From positions 28,268,745 to 28,332,744 of the forward strand of contig CM075102.1 of assembly GCA_037576195.1 (NCBI GenBank): 64,000 bases of DNA, written 5' to 3'. Of this stretch, positions 1 through 16,556 are shown piece after piece (within the stretch, counting starts at the first letter, position 1; the number at the start of each line of letters is the position of its first letter). Origin of the DNA: Phytoseiulus persimilis. Its lineage: Eukaryota > Arthropoda > Arachnida > Mesostigmata > Phytoseiidae. A model generated the notes under the pieces. That model was not told the DNA's origin, searched no databases, and worked only from the letters and a program-made list of their open reading frames with translations. A program made the translations under genes and the position numbers.

Positions 1-4463
<4,463 letters not shown>

Positions 4464-5419
4464 TAGAGATGAACTGAGCGTTGCGAGGCTACTCTTGCCT
4501 CTGGTGGAAACGCGTTGCATCAGAATCCTCGCACGAATGACGATCTGGCATCGAATCGAACGCGGAACGATGCTCGCAAACTTGAATTCACGAAGACCAC
4601 CATCAGTCCGCCTACTTGTAAAGTTGTGTTATTTATTTTAATGAAATTGAAACCAACAACATTGACGTTTTTGAACCCTCGACCTGAGATGACAGGTCCT
4701 CAATTTAAATCAAGGGCTGATCACAGCGAATGTAGTCGGCAAGAAAAGCTGAAGAAGTCAGGAGGGACGGATGAAACGAAGCAGCCACGTCCATGTTTGT
4801 AATGAACTGATCACGGGAGGGATCGAAACGATGGCGGCAACGTCATTCATCGTGGGATATCAGCCAGTAGAGTCTGAATCATCTTGAGTCGCCGGATTCC
4901 GTATGGATATCGGTTTTCGACGATGGTGATAAGTTCAACGTTGAGGGAGAAACTCTGTTGTCATAGTCTTCATGACCGTGCGTTGAGAACCACTAAACCC
5001 AAGCAGCCCTCCAGTTCCATCGCCATGTTTACAGTGTAAGGGAGCATATAAATACTGACCTATGGGAAGGCTGACGAGTCATCTGTGGATGAATGCCGAC
5101 GACGAGCCATTGAAGAAGTATCGGTGGAATATTAGGCATCGTTTTAAGGAATGTAAATAAATTGAAAATTAACATATTTCCACACGATTGATCTTCATTC
5201 CTCAACTCTCCAAGCTTTCTTGCTATCTTCGCAATCGTCGTGGCTCTCGCCGATGTACCAGTACCCGAAATACCAGCTGTTAAGACAACTCGGCAAAGTT
5301 GGAATGCTTTCACCGAGTTCGAAGCCGATGTGAGCCAGATTGACGACAGCCATTCGAGAGGGATCGATGTCACCCCCAATAATGAGGAGATTTAGTCACG
5401 ATGATGCTGGATAGCAGGA
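4464..5419. other. Ral 3' UTR and spacer
   Basis: No coding exon is recognised. The part just after the stop is the Ral 3' UTR. Pieces of it (near 4490-4640) are matched again at about 6297-6430, which shows that the decayed copy downstream arose from a duplication that included the 3' UTR. An AATAAA lies near 5156, but it is not clear that it is used. Confidence 0.4.
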
Positions 5420-6430
5420 TTTGGATGAATCCTCGCTGGGGCGCCCGAGCTGAGCTCTCTTGGGCGTTGCTTGCAGATGATAGACGAGCGATCTGCTGAG
5501 ATCCACACACTATTTCATCCCTTCTTCTGCAGTTCTCTTCGGCATTCTGCGGGTTGTGAGCTCGAATCTTATGGGTATAATGTCTGTACCCTACAGGGTG
5601 GTCGTGGGAAGTAGGGGGTATTCGGAAAATCGGGTCCCACCCGTCAGAACATGATGGTGGTTCTGTCGCCGACTACGAGCCTACGAAAGTTAATTGACTA
5701 ACTGTCTCGAGGGTTTCTCTGCCTGCGCCGAGTCTACATGCAAGGCTAGCCTGAAAGAGAAGTTCCGAGCAAGCCCACTGATGAGAACAGAAGAAAAGTT
5801 CGATGATTTTTGAATGTAAAGGAGCGGGGTCTGCAGCGAGGAGACGCTGGTTTCAAATGAAAACTCTCCATCTTCAGCTTGGGCAAGCTCAAGATCGGTT
5901 TATGTGTCCTTCGTTCTCGTTGGGAGCAGGGCTGACAGAGATCATGCCAGTGGACGGGTGAGTTCATTCGGGAGCCGATCGGATGGCAAGGATAGCGCTA
6001 CTATGATCCTCTCTTAAGCTGCTTGGAGAAAAATCGTGATCATGCGAGAGTTGTTGGTCTCGTTTGATTTCGAGCATGTTTTTTTCGACAAAGGTTTCCG
6101 TGGAGGGGCTGAAGACCGGGTTCGGAAGTGCAGCTATTTTGGAACTTCGGCGGAAATGCACCAACGTTGAAGTGGAGTGTGACCAACGGAGTGTTTCATG
6201 CCACGTTTCGGTTGATCAGAGACGGGTAGCAAGTCGAGATCTGAGTGGAGTCAGGCGGCTCGGAACAGAAAGAGTCTGAGCTCGATGACAAACACACTGA
6301 GCACTGCGAGCCATCTCTCGCCCCTGGTGGGAAGGCGCTGCATTCGACGTGATATCGAATCAGACGCCGAACGATGCTCACGAGCTCGAAGCTACGGTGA
6401 CCACCATGAGTCCACCTACTTGTGAGGTTG
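5420..6430 (+). pseudogene. decayed Ral copy
   Basis: This stretch keeps recognisable pieces of a Ral gene in the right order but without an open frame. Near 5460-5530 it has the leader block shared with the two paralogues downstream. Near 5660-5695 is the end of exon 1 (ADYEPTK followed by a stop). Near 6090-6240 is sequence collinear with Ral exon 3 ([12 protein letters not shown] through the RLIRD region), interrupted by indels. Near 6297-6430 it matches the Ral 3' UTR. The P-loop and DTAGQ exon are missing or unrecognisable. The order and the extra UTR match point to a tandem DNA duplication rather than retrotransposition. Confidence 0.75.
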
Positions 6431-7395
6431 TCTTATTCCGATCATTCAGAAAAATGCCAATAACACTGAAGTTGACAGAACTTTCCTCGAGCATAACATA
6501 TATCTCCTCGATCTGAATCGTGAGCTGACATTAGCAGATGAATACAGAGAAAAAAATACCGAACACCGTTGCATCGAGCGAACCACTCGAGGAATCGGAG
6601 GACAGCGGCAACGCCATCGACCACGAGTCATACATTCAGCCGGCAGAGTTCGGTCCATGTCCACGGAAAATGGCCGCAGGCGGTACAATGGGAAGATTAT
6701 TCCATTTATTGACAGTTGTAGTAAGATGGCGAATGTCGACACCAGGGAAACCATCTGGACCAACAAAAAATGAAGGCGCCGCAGAACCCCGAGCTTCGCT
6801 ACACCTGAAATTCTACACCATTACTCTTGAAGGCATCGATTGTGAGCAACGGTCTGCGGAAGGCGATCGAAGTGCCTATTTAATTAATTTCAAGTGCCCT
6901 TTCCGGAAATCCTTTCCGAGATTCCCGAAGTCTTCCCAGACCTCTGATTGTAGTTATCGCTCGAATGTATCGGGCCCGCATGGAGACATCCGAGTGAAAA
7001 TGCAAGCGACCACAAATAGAATAACGGAGATGGAATGAGTGAAATATTGGGCGTTATTTTGAATCGTTTAGAACTTCAGTTAGTGGTGTTAACAACTGAT
7101 TGATGTCAACGCGGATCATTCCATGAGCATGGCTGCCGCCTCACTGCTCGTGGGGTGACACAATACATAGGCTGAATACAGAAACGATGTGAGACACACT
7201 CGAAACATCCACTGGAGGAGAAACGTTGCTGTGCTGGCGATGTCGAGAGTCAATCACCGATGACGCTGGAGTGTAGAATCCATCTGGATGACTCCTTACT
7301 GGGGCGCCCTCGTTGATCTCGTGGATCTTTCCTGGGCGTTGCTTGCTGGTGATAGCCGAGCTATCCACTGAGATCTATGTCCTGCTCCACTCTTC
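6431..7395. other. spacer; one unexplained 166-codon ORF
   Basis: An open frame of 166 codons lies at 6538-7038 on +. It has a normal-looking composition but no family I recognise, no clear splice context, and a competing open frame on the other strand, so I do not call it a gene. The last 120 bases (about 7270-7395) are the leader block shared by both divergent Ral paralogues. Confidence 0.35.
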
Positions 7396-7455
7396 GTGCC
7401 AGCTGCAGTTAAGGTTGACAGTTCGTTGGTTGTGAGCCGGAAAAATCCGAGCAAG

Positions 7456-8415
7456 ATGGCCGAGCCCTACAAAGTGGTCATGGTGGGGTCGGGAGGAGTC
7501 GGAAAATCGGCCCTCACCCTTCAGTACATGTACGGTGATTTTGTCGACGACTACGAGCCTACGAAGGTGAATCGGAGAACCGTCACGAGGACGCTCGAGC
7601 CTCCCCAGTCAGCTCATCTAGCCGTTATTCATTTTTGTCTCAATTCAGCCTATTTTTGTCGGTCACAGGTCGCTTCCTACAGCAAAAAAATGATGCTCGA
7701 CGGCGAAGATATGAAAATCGATATCCTGGACACGGCGGGTCAGGAAGATTATGCCGCTGTGAAAGACTCGTGCTATCGATCTGGTGATGGGTTTTGCCTG
7801 GTTTTCTCGATAACCGAAGCCGACACGTTTAGCAAAATCAGCGAGCTCCGAGATCACATATCACGTGTCAAGGACTCGGAAGATTCCCCAATGGTTCTTG
7901 TAGGGAACAAATGCGACATGGAATCTCAGAGAGAGGTGAGCCTTCGGCCAAGCCTCGATCGTTTCCCTCGGGAGCGTCTCGTAGAATGATGATGTTGCAC
8001 GCTGAAGGAGAGCAATCCTGAGAGAAGCATGTAATCGATGTATGAGACTCGGCCATTCCAGGTATCAACAGAAGCAGCACAAGCATTGGCGGATAGTTTC
8101 AACATCAGTTATGTAGAGTGCTCTGCCAAGACCGAAGAGAACGTGCAGGAGGCATTCAGCACGGTATTTCATGTTTGAACAGTTTTGCTTCTCGGTACAT
8201 ATAACCTTCAGGAGTTAGGGCCCCTCAGTTGAGCGATGAGCTCGGTCAAATATCCGTCGAACATAATTTACTGCCGAAATCGTGTTCGAACCAAACGAAA
8301 TCCGTATCGTTTCAAGGTCCTGCGCCTGATTCATCGACGTAGAAAGGCTGTACACATCTCGATCGGATCCCAGAAGTTGGGGAAAACTCAGGGCAGCTGT
8401 TGCATCCTCTTCTAA
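7456..8415 (+). CDS. divergent Ral-like GTPase, paralogue 2 (CILF)
   Basis: Four coding exons: 7456-7566, 7669-7935, 8062-8163, 8317-8415, giving 192 aa. I chose the ATG at 7456 (MAEPYK), which aligns with paralogue 3; an in-frame Met at 7396 would add 20 residues. Motifs: [13 protein letters not shown] followed by [24 protein letters not shown]. The last exon starts after an acceptor at 8315-8316, resumes the final helix as VLRLIH, and ends GSC-CILF, a CaaX box predicting geranylgeranylation. The first two introns sit where they do in the conventional Ral (after EPTK and before VS). The third, inside the last helix after AFST, is absent from it. Switch II differs ([12 protein letters not shown] against [12 protein letters not shown]). 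Likely a membrane-bound GTPase with altered partners. Confidence 0.9.
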
Positions 8416-9660
8416 GCTTTTTTCGTCCGCGTGCGTGATGGAATAAATTTCTCGAAACAATCCCGTTTTCGACTCGTTCTCCTTGTTCGGCGCACTTCGA
8501 ATGCGCATCCGAGCGAGTTGGTCTCGTGTCGTTTGCCTAAATCTGTCGTCAAGGTGTACTGAGCCTCGATCTCAGCTGCACGGACTTTCTACAATTTCTC
8601 AGGCTTTTGCTGGAATCGGCATAGCACCCTCATCACATAGCTCAGGTATGGCCGAAACCGACTTCTGAAGATCAGCGGTCTTCGCTACCGGGGCTCCCAA
8701 GTCAGACGAGGGCGAGCCCGATGAGATCCCAGATTCTTGGTCACAACCTGGTTCCCCAGATAGTCGACTTCAGGACCACGAATATTAGAAAGCCCTGGAT
8801 AGAGAGCTTGGGGGAGGAGATCGCAGCGGAAGAACGCGTGGTCCGGCTGGTTTTCTTCTCGGTCATCGAGTTCACTCCACACAGCAGATCCCCCCCCCCC
8901 ATCACCCGGGTCCCATGGCACCTGTTTGTCCTCTGCGTGCTCCCCGACTCGAATCAAGTATTCAGCTCCCCATTCGGTGGAAGTTCACCGAGCGCCCTTG
9001 CGGGAGAGACCACGCTACAATCGAGAGCAGTCGAAGCGCTCAAGATTGTTTTCTCTATCCTGACTGATAGGAACTGCTCAGGCTCATCTTCTTCCTCAGG
9101 AAAGTTGACGAGCCCATTCAAACTCGACATTCGATCCATACTGCTCTTGGTGTTATCAACTACGCCTAAATTTCTCCTGAACACGACTCCAACCCTGGGT
9201 TCTACTGCAGTTGCCGGTCGCGGAAGGCAATGCGAAATCGCAGGTAGATATCGAGAAGGAATGTCTCTTACGGAGCCTTTCAAAACAGGGCACCGGAACT
9301 CCGGCTTCCCGTCGAACCATACGCTTTCATCTAATCAGCCATCGCAGCGAACGCTCGGATATATTTCTGTCAAGCCCGGTCACGCCGATAAGAGAGAGAG
9401 AGTGTATGTGTCTGGAATGTTGTCATGAGTTCTCTCAGAGCTCAGGCTCGAACGTTATGCGGTTCTCCATGCTAGGTCTTGCAGGCAGGAGAACGTCCGC
9501 ACCAGTTTTGAATCTCAGAGGTTGGCTGCGAGCTGTCAGACGACGACGCCTCTCAGTAAGTGACGCTCGAGCTTCCCCTTCCAACCCCCACCCCGTCGCA
9601 CGTCACTTCCGAGAACTCTAGAGGAATTCGATCGTGTAGCAATAACATATGGATGCGCAT
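8416..9660. other. spacer between Ral paralogues
   Basis: After the stop of paralogue 2 there is a probable poly(A) signal (AATAAA near 8444). Beyond it I find no supportable exon. A 235-codon frame on + at 8721-9428 is overlapped by opposite-strand frames, contains a C10 run near 8890, and has no recognisable domain. From about 9660 the leader block shared with paralogue 2 begins again. Confidence 0.4.
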
Positions 9661-9823
9661 CCTCAGCCGTCGCTGATCTCGTTAATCTCTCCTGGGCGTT
9701 GCTCGCTGGCGTCAGCCGAGTCATCCAAGGAGATCCACATCTTGCTCACAATATAGGCTCTTCGTGCCAGGTGCAGTTCAAGTTGACAATTTGTCGGTTG
9801 TGTGCCGGCGAAATCTGCGCAAG

Positions 9824-10788
9824 ATGGCCGAACCCTACCGAGTGGTCATGGTGGGGTCGGGAGGCGTCGGAAAATCGGCCCTCACACTCCAGTACATGTA
9901 CGGTGATTTCGACGACGTCTACGAGCCTACGAAGGTAAATCAAAAGAGCGTTCCGAGTACACTCGAGCCTCCCCAGCCAGTTTTTCCGGTTGTTATTCAT
10001 TTTTGTCTCAATTAGGCCGATTTCTTGTCGATCATAGATCGCTTCCTACAGCAAAACGATGATGCTCGACGGTGAAGATATGAGAATAGATATCGTGGAC
10101 ACGGCAGGTCAGGAAGATTATGCCAACGTGAAGGACTCGTGTTATCGATCTGGCGATGGATTTTGCCTGGTTTTCTCAATCGCCGAAGCCGACACGTTTG
10201 CCAAAATCAGGGAGTTTCGAGATCACATTTTCCGTGTGAAGAACTCGGAAGATTTGCCAATGGTTCTCGTAGGAAACAAATGCGACATGGAATCTCAGAG
10301 AGAGGTGAGCCTTTGGAGGAACCTTCGATCGTTTGCCTCGATATCGTCTCATAGAATTATGATGCTGCACACTGACGAAAATCCGATTCTGAGATGAGTA
10401 TATGATTCACGGACGAGATTCGACCATTACAGGTGTCAACAGCTGAAGCTCAAGCTTTGGCGAATAGTTTCAACATTAAGTACATAGAATGCTCCGCCAA
10501 AACCAAAGAAAACGTCCACGAGGCATTCAGCACGGTATTTCTTGTTCGAATACTACTGCTCCTCGCATCATCTCACCGTCGGGGGCTGGAGAGCCCCTTA
10601 CTTGAGCGATGCGCTCCGTCGAATATTCGTCAAGTATCATGTACCGGCGAAATCATACTCGAACTGAACAAAATTCGTTGTGTTCCAAGGTATTGCGATT
10701 AATTCATCCACGTAGAAAAGCTGCGCATAACTCGGCCGGATCCCAGGAGGTTGAGAAAAGAAAAGGCAGCTCTTGCAGCGTCAACTAG
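9824..10788 (+). CDS. divergent Ral-like GTPase, paralogue 3 (CSVN)
   Basis: Four coding exons with lengths identical to paralogue 2 (111, 267, 102, 99 nt): 9824-9934, 10038-10304, 10433-10534, 10690-10788, giving 192 aa. Motifs: [13 protein letters not shown] followed by [25 protein letters not shown]. The tail is basic (EVEKRKGSS) and ends CSVN, a CaaX-type tetrapeptide with Asn last, so the prenyl group is hard to predict. The residues before the effector loop read [10 protein letters not shown] instead of [10 protein letters not shown], the most altered switch I flank of the three. The acceptor of exon 2 is TAG rather than CAG. A probable poly(A) signal AATAAA lies near 10853. It arose by tandem duplication with paralogue 2, including the leader and 3' UTR. 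Confidence 0.9.
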
Positions 10789-11969
10789 TCTTTCTCCGTC
10801 CAAACGCCGGGCTCAGGCAAGTTTCGGCCTGGAAAAGGCTCAGCATGATGGAATAAATTTTTTGGGGAAACTCTGTTATCGTCATGATCTTCTTGTTCGG
10901 TGCTGTCTGAATACGCAGTCGATTAACTTGATTGTGCGGATTTTCCGCATTTGCTTCGACTTCTGCTGGCTTGAACGTCGCAGCCGATGAGATCTTCCAG
11001 TGAGTTTTCAGTACATATCTATGCGGTGGCCGACACAGGGGTAGCCAGGTCAGACGTGGGCGGACTCCCGTAAAATCCCAGATTTTTGCTGACAGCTTGG
11101 TTCCCGAATTGGTTGCCTTCAGGAACAAGGCTCTTTGAGAGCCCTAGAAGAAGAGCGCAAGGGTGGAGCGCAATGCTTCGGCCGGTTTTCGCCTTGGTCA
11201 TCAAGAATGAAATAACTTCGCACAACCAAAACTTCCCCATTCGGGTCCTATGACACCTACTCGTCCATTTCGTGCTCTCCCACTCGAATCAAGTATGCTC
11301 AAGTACAGCTGAGCCACACTGCTGTTGATGCTGTCAAGTCCTCTCGAGTTTTCCCTGAATTTGGCTCATACCTTGATGCGTTTCTTCGCGGGCACCAACG
11401 AGGAGCCGCAGGTATGTCTAACAGAGGGACTTCAATCAGAGAGTGGTTCACAGCTGTTGATTGCTCTGGTGGTTTTGCAGACGACAGCCACTCGCTGGCG
11501 CGGGCAAGAGAGGAATGAAGAGCCGTAACTAGCGACTCTAGCGGCGGCAAGACGCGACGATGATGCTTCCAGAGCTGCCGTCGCTGCGTATCGAGACGCA
11601 GCCATCAGAGACGTTCTCAACGAGGGCACAGTGTCCTCGGTACCCCTGTTACTTCCGTTGAACCGCACGAGAAATCCACAGGTTTCCTCTTCTCAACGCG
11701 CAAGTCACGAGTCCAGACGGGCGAATAATTCTAATCTGTCTCATTGAATTTTGACATCGAATCTCTCGCTTTCTTCACGGGACTCTACCATGAAGTGAAT
11801 CGTGCCAAGCGGACAACAGTCCTCAGATTCGTCATCATGCATAAGCCCTAGGCTGCGCGAACAGCCACGCTTGTGTGTGTGTGGGATATAATGCCGGGCG
11901 AATCTAGCATCGTCCACCGTTCAGTACAGTCTACAGTCCAACAGCCGCCGGCTGTGATCTTGTGATGAA
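10789..11969. other. 3' UTR of paralogue 3 and spacer
   Basis: The first about 80 bases are the paralogue 3 3' UTR. The rest contains Ala/Arg-rich open frames on both strands near 11400-11670, which I cannot assign, and a short GT run near 11873. The last about 60 bases probably include the 5' UTR of the next gene. Confidence 0.35.
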
Positions 11970-13902
11970 ATGAGTTTCAGTTTCTTGGACAAACTGTCCT
12001 CCAGAGCTGGGGAGGAGGAGAAGGATGCGTTCGACTCGATCACATGTCCAAACACTTTCGATGACGACTCCCAGATCGATCAGTTTTTCGATACACACAA
12101 ATCGACGCCTTCACCGAAACTTCGTCGCTCACAGAGGTATGTAGAGCAGTTGAGTCTTCACGGTTCCACATTCGTATCTTGTTTGGCTCTTACGGTTGGA
12201 TACTGAGGACTTACAGTGTCTTCCTGGATCGGCCAAAGATGCAGACGTAACGTTGCCGGCGTAGACCGCGGCTGTCTGAGAGACTGGCCCGATTTCTGAA
12301 CGAGGTCTAGTCCCGCCTGGGGCTTTGCTCGAGTTCCCCCCCCCTTCCCCCTTTCACGCCGCTCCGTTACCGACTCGGAAACGATTTTATTGCAGGTTGA
12401 AGAAGAAACAAAATGGAGACAAAGAAAATCAGCCCAAGCTCAAAACCCCACCGAAAGCTTCGTCTTGCACGAGCTACAACACTTGCTCATCATCTACACC
12501 CTATTCAACCCCCTCGGCCGACGTGGAAAAAGCCACGACCACTCCCGGTCCTCCACCTCGATCGCTACTCAAGGTGGCGATCGGTAACTCCGTACGTAAC
12601 AAACCGAGGTACGACGACGTCACCATTGTGGCGCATCCGAAGCGCACTGGACCACGAACCTCCACACCAAAGGTTGTCACTAAGGTTGTCAGAGTATCAA
12701 AAAGCGTGAAAGAGAATCGGACCCCAACTATCACAGAGGAACCGGAAACCTTGAGGAAAATTCCGCAAAGGAAGACTTTCGTCACTGCGAATTCGAGAAC
12801 CGTTGTTAATACCGAGCCGGTGCGAGCTGCGGTGAAGCGTAACATCTCAAGCTTAGCGGTGAAGCCCGTTGCCTGTGTAACCGCACCGCCGATGCTAAGA
12901 GTTGTAGCTCCGCGAGTCGACATTGTAGGTTCGGGGAAAACCTCTGGGCGAGCGACTGCTAAGCCCGTGACGAAAAGTGGAGCAGACAGCGGTCAGCCGC
13001 AAACCCGAGCACCGAAGAAGTGCATAGGAGCAAAGATCACTCCTGTAAAACCCGTGAAGAGGAAGAGCCTCAAAACCATAGTCAGTGAGTATCTCTCAGA
13101 CCCGAAAGGAGCTAGGATGGAAGCTATAATTTTGTTCTTCATCCCTTGCGTCCGAGCTGAATCCAATCACGCTCGAATACAGATTCGAAACGAATGATGT
13201 CTCATTGCAGAAACGCGGCAGACTGAAGCCAAGAAAACAGAGGGAATCAAGAATCGGGTTGCTGCCGCGAGGAAAGCAGCAACCGATAATCGAAATAAAC
13301 CACAGAAATCTGTCGCTGGCCAATACAGTCACGTTAAGAGCAGAGTCGGTGAGTCGCCGAGGAGAGAACTAGTCCAAACCCCATCCGACGGAATACTCCT
13401 TAATCAATCATCCCATTGAACGCACAAACTCAATCTGTCCAGTTTCTGAACCACCTCTCCATTAGAAAAATCAGCGCAATCAAGTTCGAAATACTCAATT
13501 TCAGCTGAAATTATCAATAGTGGACCGGTGGTTAATGGACCGAACGTGCGAGACATGAAACGACGTGCCGCTGACATGAAACCTGCGAAGAAAGTGCTGC
13601 ACGATAAGCCGTTTTTACCGGCTGGTAAAGTCAAATACAGCGCGGCTGTGGAGGTCATACCCGGGGATCTGACTGTCAACGGACAAACAATGGCTCAATT
13701 CGTGAAGAACTTCCAGTATAAGACACCTCCACGTTATCGGCACGTATCACTTCGAGGTTCATTTTGCACGTTTCCATCGAATACTCAGAGAGCTCCTGAA
13801 ATCCCGAATTCGCCCTGAGACAATCTTGGCTTCGTTCCTGATCGTTACTCGTTCTTTCAGGAGCCTGAAACCGACAGACAAGTTCCAAAACACGTGCGTT
13901 AA
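11970..13902 (+). CDS. basic KEN-box protein, possible mitotic/spindle factor
   Basis: Five coding exons: 11970-12136, 12396-13084, 13211-13348, 13505-13743, 13861-13902. All junctions are GT-AG and in phase, giving 424 aa. The N-terminus is acidic (FDDDSQIDQFF). Around residues 64-66 is a KEN box within GDKENQP, an APC/C degron in cell-cycle proteins. The middle is Ser/Pro/Thr/Lys-rich and very basic, with many TP/SP sites and almost certainly disordered. The conserved-looking end contains MAQFVKNFQ and KTPPRYR. This composition resembles spindle-assembly or cohesion regulators such as TPX2-like or securin-like proteins, but I do not recognise a defined domain, so that is only a suggestion. 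The gene is single-copy in this window and unrelated to its GTPase neighbours. Confidence 0.8.
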
Positions 13903-14059
13903 TCACAGCATCCAAGGTCCGAATCCTACGATTCCAAAATCTCCGAGGTTCGCTACCCAAACACGACGAAGGAATGCCGTGAAAAAAGTGTAACTCCGTA
14001 TTAGCTTTAGTTAGGTAGGTATGTGCGTACATATCGTGTCTCCATGTATCGCTCGATGT

Positions 14060-14065
14060 AATAAA
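14060..14065 (+). terminator. poly(A) signal of the KEN-box gene
   Basis: AATAAA lies about 160 bases after the TAA stop at 13900-13902, a sensible position for a 3' UTR end. Confidence 0.5.
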
Positions 14066-15704
14066 AACTGAGGGATCTCGCGAGCGATCGCTCAGAAGCC
14101 ATTTAGACTGCTGTATGCTCGATTGTTTGAGACAAGAGGTGAACAGGGATGGGACGAAACAGGCTGTGACGATAGTTATCCACGGTACCCAAACTCCGTT
14201 GGGGGCGGATATACCGTTTTCTCTCTAATATAAAAGGTCCGTCCGATAAAAGTGCACCCATTAGGGCAATTGAAACAATGAAAAATCGATGAAATGCTCT
14301 CTCTAGAAGAAGTGCATTCTGCCTGGCGGGCCAACTCCATAAACACGCATCCAAATGTCGCAAACAGCGCAGAGACCTATGCGAACGAGAATCCGTTAGT
14401 ATAAAGGAGAATGGTTAATTGTTAGAATGGATGGTTAATTGTGAAAAACCTTTGACAAGACGAGGGAACCCCGCTCATGGAGGTCTTCTTGGACTGGATC
14501 GCGAGCTCCTGAGATGAACTTCCGAAGGACCTGAAAGGAACACCTTTCGAACACTGTAGGATCTTGGTCGCCCGTGACGGTCCCGGGAATGACAGGATAC
14601 TGTGCTTCCGGGGCGACGACTGCGCATTGTCCGGGTCGAGACGGGTCTTCGAGGTCCGTGCGGCCTCTCATCGGGTTCGTTTCAGGCGGGGTTCGTTGAG
14701 AGCGGTTCTCCAGAGTGTCCAAGATAAAGGATGGTATCAAGTCTTCTCTCACTCCTTCCAAAACTCCTCTCTGAGCTCCTTTGTCGGCTGAAGCGGCTGG
14801 TTTTCAAGGAAAATCTTTACCTCTCAGGACAGTTGAACCAACAGAAGCGCCCTCTCCAATGAAAGTTCTCCCTCGGATAGAAACAATAAAAAGACTGCAC
14901 TTGTATCAGAGAGAATACGGTATATTATATTCATGATAGTCAGGGCTGAACAGCTGTCAACGTATCGAATATGTTGACATCTACGCTGGGGGAGCTCAGA
15001 ATCTCAAAGATTTCCGACCATTTTAGATCTCGTTTGCATTGGAATCCTCTCGATGAGACAAGAAGTTTGATTTCAGAGATCCCTGGAATTTCGCCGCGCT
15101 CTGCACTTGGTCGCATCGCAGTTCATCTCGTTGCTGATTATCCAGTGGCATGCGTGGACGGCGGGAACCTTAGGGAAGAGCTGACAGCGTCGACATGTGT
15201 AGCCCGAATCCGACCACGTGCTGTTCGTAGAAAGGACAGAAGAAAACCGTGTGAGGGCGAAAGGTCGCTCAAACAGCGGCACCCGGTTATCGGGTTTGAA
15301 CAATGGTGAGGAGCTTCTCTACTACGAGACGTACCTTCTTGGCACCTGACGTTTGAGATGCATAGCTTCGCCTTAGTACTGAAGCTTCAGATTTCCGTTC
15401 GCCTACCAGCTTCAAAATTGGAAAGAAGCCGTGATGTGTAGATAACTCGACACCGTCTCCACGTAGACTTGAGACGCTCCCAGATTAGAGAAACGGAACA
15501 ACTTCAGTTATATACACCATTTACCTTCACGCTATTTTTCATGAGGTTCGTTTTATATGTTATGAACCCCCTAACAGTGGGGTGAGCTTCTTTGAAAGGG
15601 CCAGATGTTAGGGAGAGTCGTTCTGGGAATTCGATAGTTGAGAAACTTGATGATTATACAAAGGATGATGGCTCACACAGCGTCCTGAAATCGTAATAAA
15701 GGGA
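14066..15704. other. no gene recognised
   Basis: Short frames occur on both strands (for example 14435-14761 minus and 14971-15309 plus) without recognised domains, splice context or start context. I see nothing I can support here. Confidence 0.35.
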
Positions 15705-15956
15705 GTGAGCCATGAGACTCCACCTACTCCACCGATATTTTTCCCGTCAGCATCTGTAGCGACTTCCCGATTTGGAAAGATTCTCGCGAAGTCCGATAAT
15801 GATTTTTACAAAGTCATTTCCAAGCCTCCAATCCTCTCCAAGGCGGCTTCCCGCTATACACGGGCGACCTCCAATAACGAGGCAGACCTCGAACATTTGA
15901 AAAAAAATCTGGCGTTTTCTTATAGTGAGACGGGTCTGAAACGTTTGGGGAAATGA
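15705..15956 (+). CDS. hypothetical 83-residue ORF
   Basis: An open frame with a normal amino-acid mix: a Pro-rich start (HETPPTPP), then Ser/Lys/Asn-rich, ending in TGLKRLGK and a TGA. I do not recognise it. It could be a last exon or a fragment of a decayed gene. No paralogue occurs elsewhere in the window. Confidence 0.3.
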   Translation: MSHETPPTPPIFFPSASVATSRFGKILAKSDNDFYKVISKPPILSKAASRYTRATSNNEADLEHLKKNLAFSYSETGLKRLGK

Positions 15957-16339
15957 ACGGTGCACCGTGGAAAAGTGGATGTCTCATGTTTTCCTGCGCT
16001 GTACCCATTGAGTCGCTCTCGCGTCATGCACTGTGAGCTCGGGCAACTACATTCGACGATTTCTTCCAATCGATCCGTCGATTCCGTTCCCCTCTTGTTG
16101 AAGTTCAAGGTCGCTGGTAGTAACCTTGAACTTCATTTGGTGGCAGATGTAATCGCTTGGCTCAGAGAGAAACTTTTTGGTTGACGTCACGAGTTCAAGG
16201 AAATCACATATAGCTCGGAGCTGTGCGAAATAAGTATTGCCAAATCCTCTGCAGAATCGAAGTGTTGCGGAGAAAGTTGATGTCAGATACAGGACTAACC
16301 GTTGCGCCTCGCATCCGACCCCTTGTGCTGGCGTATGAG

Positions 16340-16346
16340 TATAAAA
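16340..16346 (+). promoter_or_regulatory. TATA box of ILP-A
   Basis: TATAAAA about 215 bases upstream of the ILP-A start codon. A transcription start about 30 bases downstream would give a 5' leader of roughly 190 bases. Confidence 0.5.
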
Positions 16347-16556
16347 ACGTGTGGACCGTTGAGGTATTGCCATACGCTTGTTGCTCTGAAGAGGAGATGT
16401 AGTACGCCAAAGCGGGCAAGTGTTCTCGAGTGAAGCTCCCGGTTCTGCTTAGTGGTACGCCCGAGGAGTTATTTCGCCGCGAGGCGTTGCCGGAACGTTC
16501 CGGAAAACGAACTTCATAGGTACTTCGGGTGAAATCGTGAGACTCGCCCTCAAACC

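Noticed and set aside
8721-9428. 235-codon + strand ORF between the Ral paralogues
   Set aside because: Opposite-strand frames of similar length overlap it, it contains a C10 run, and it has no recognisable domain or splice context.
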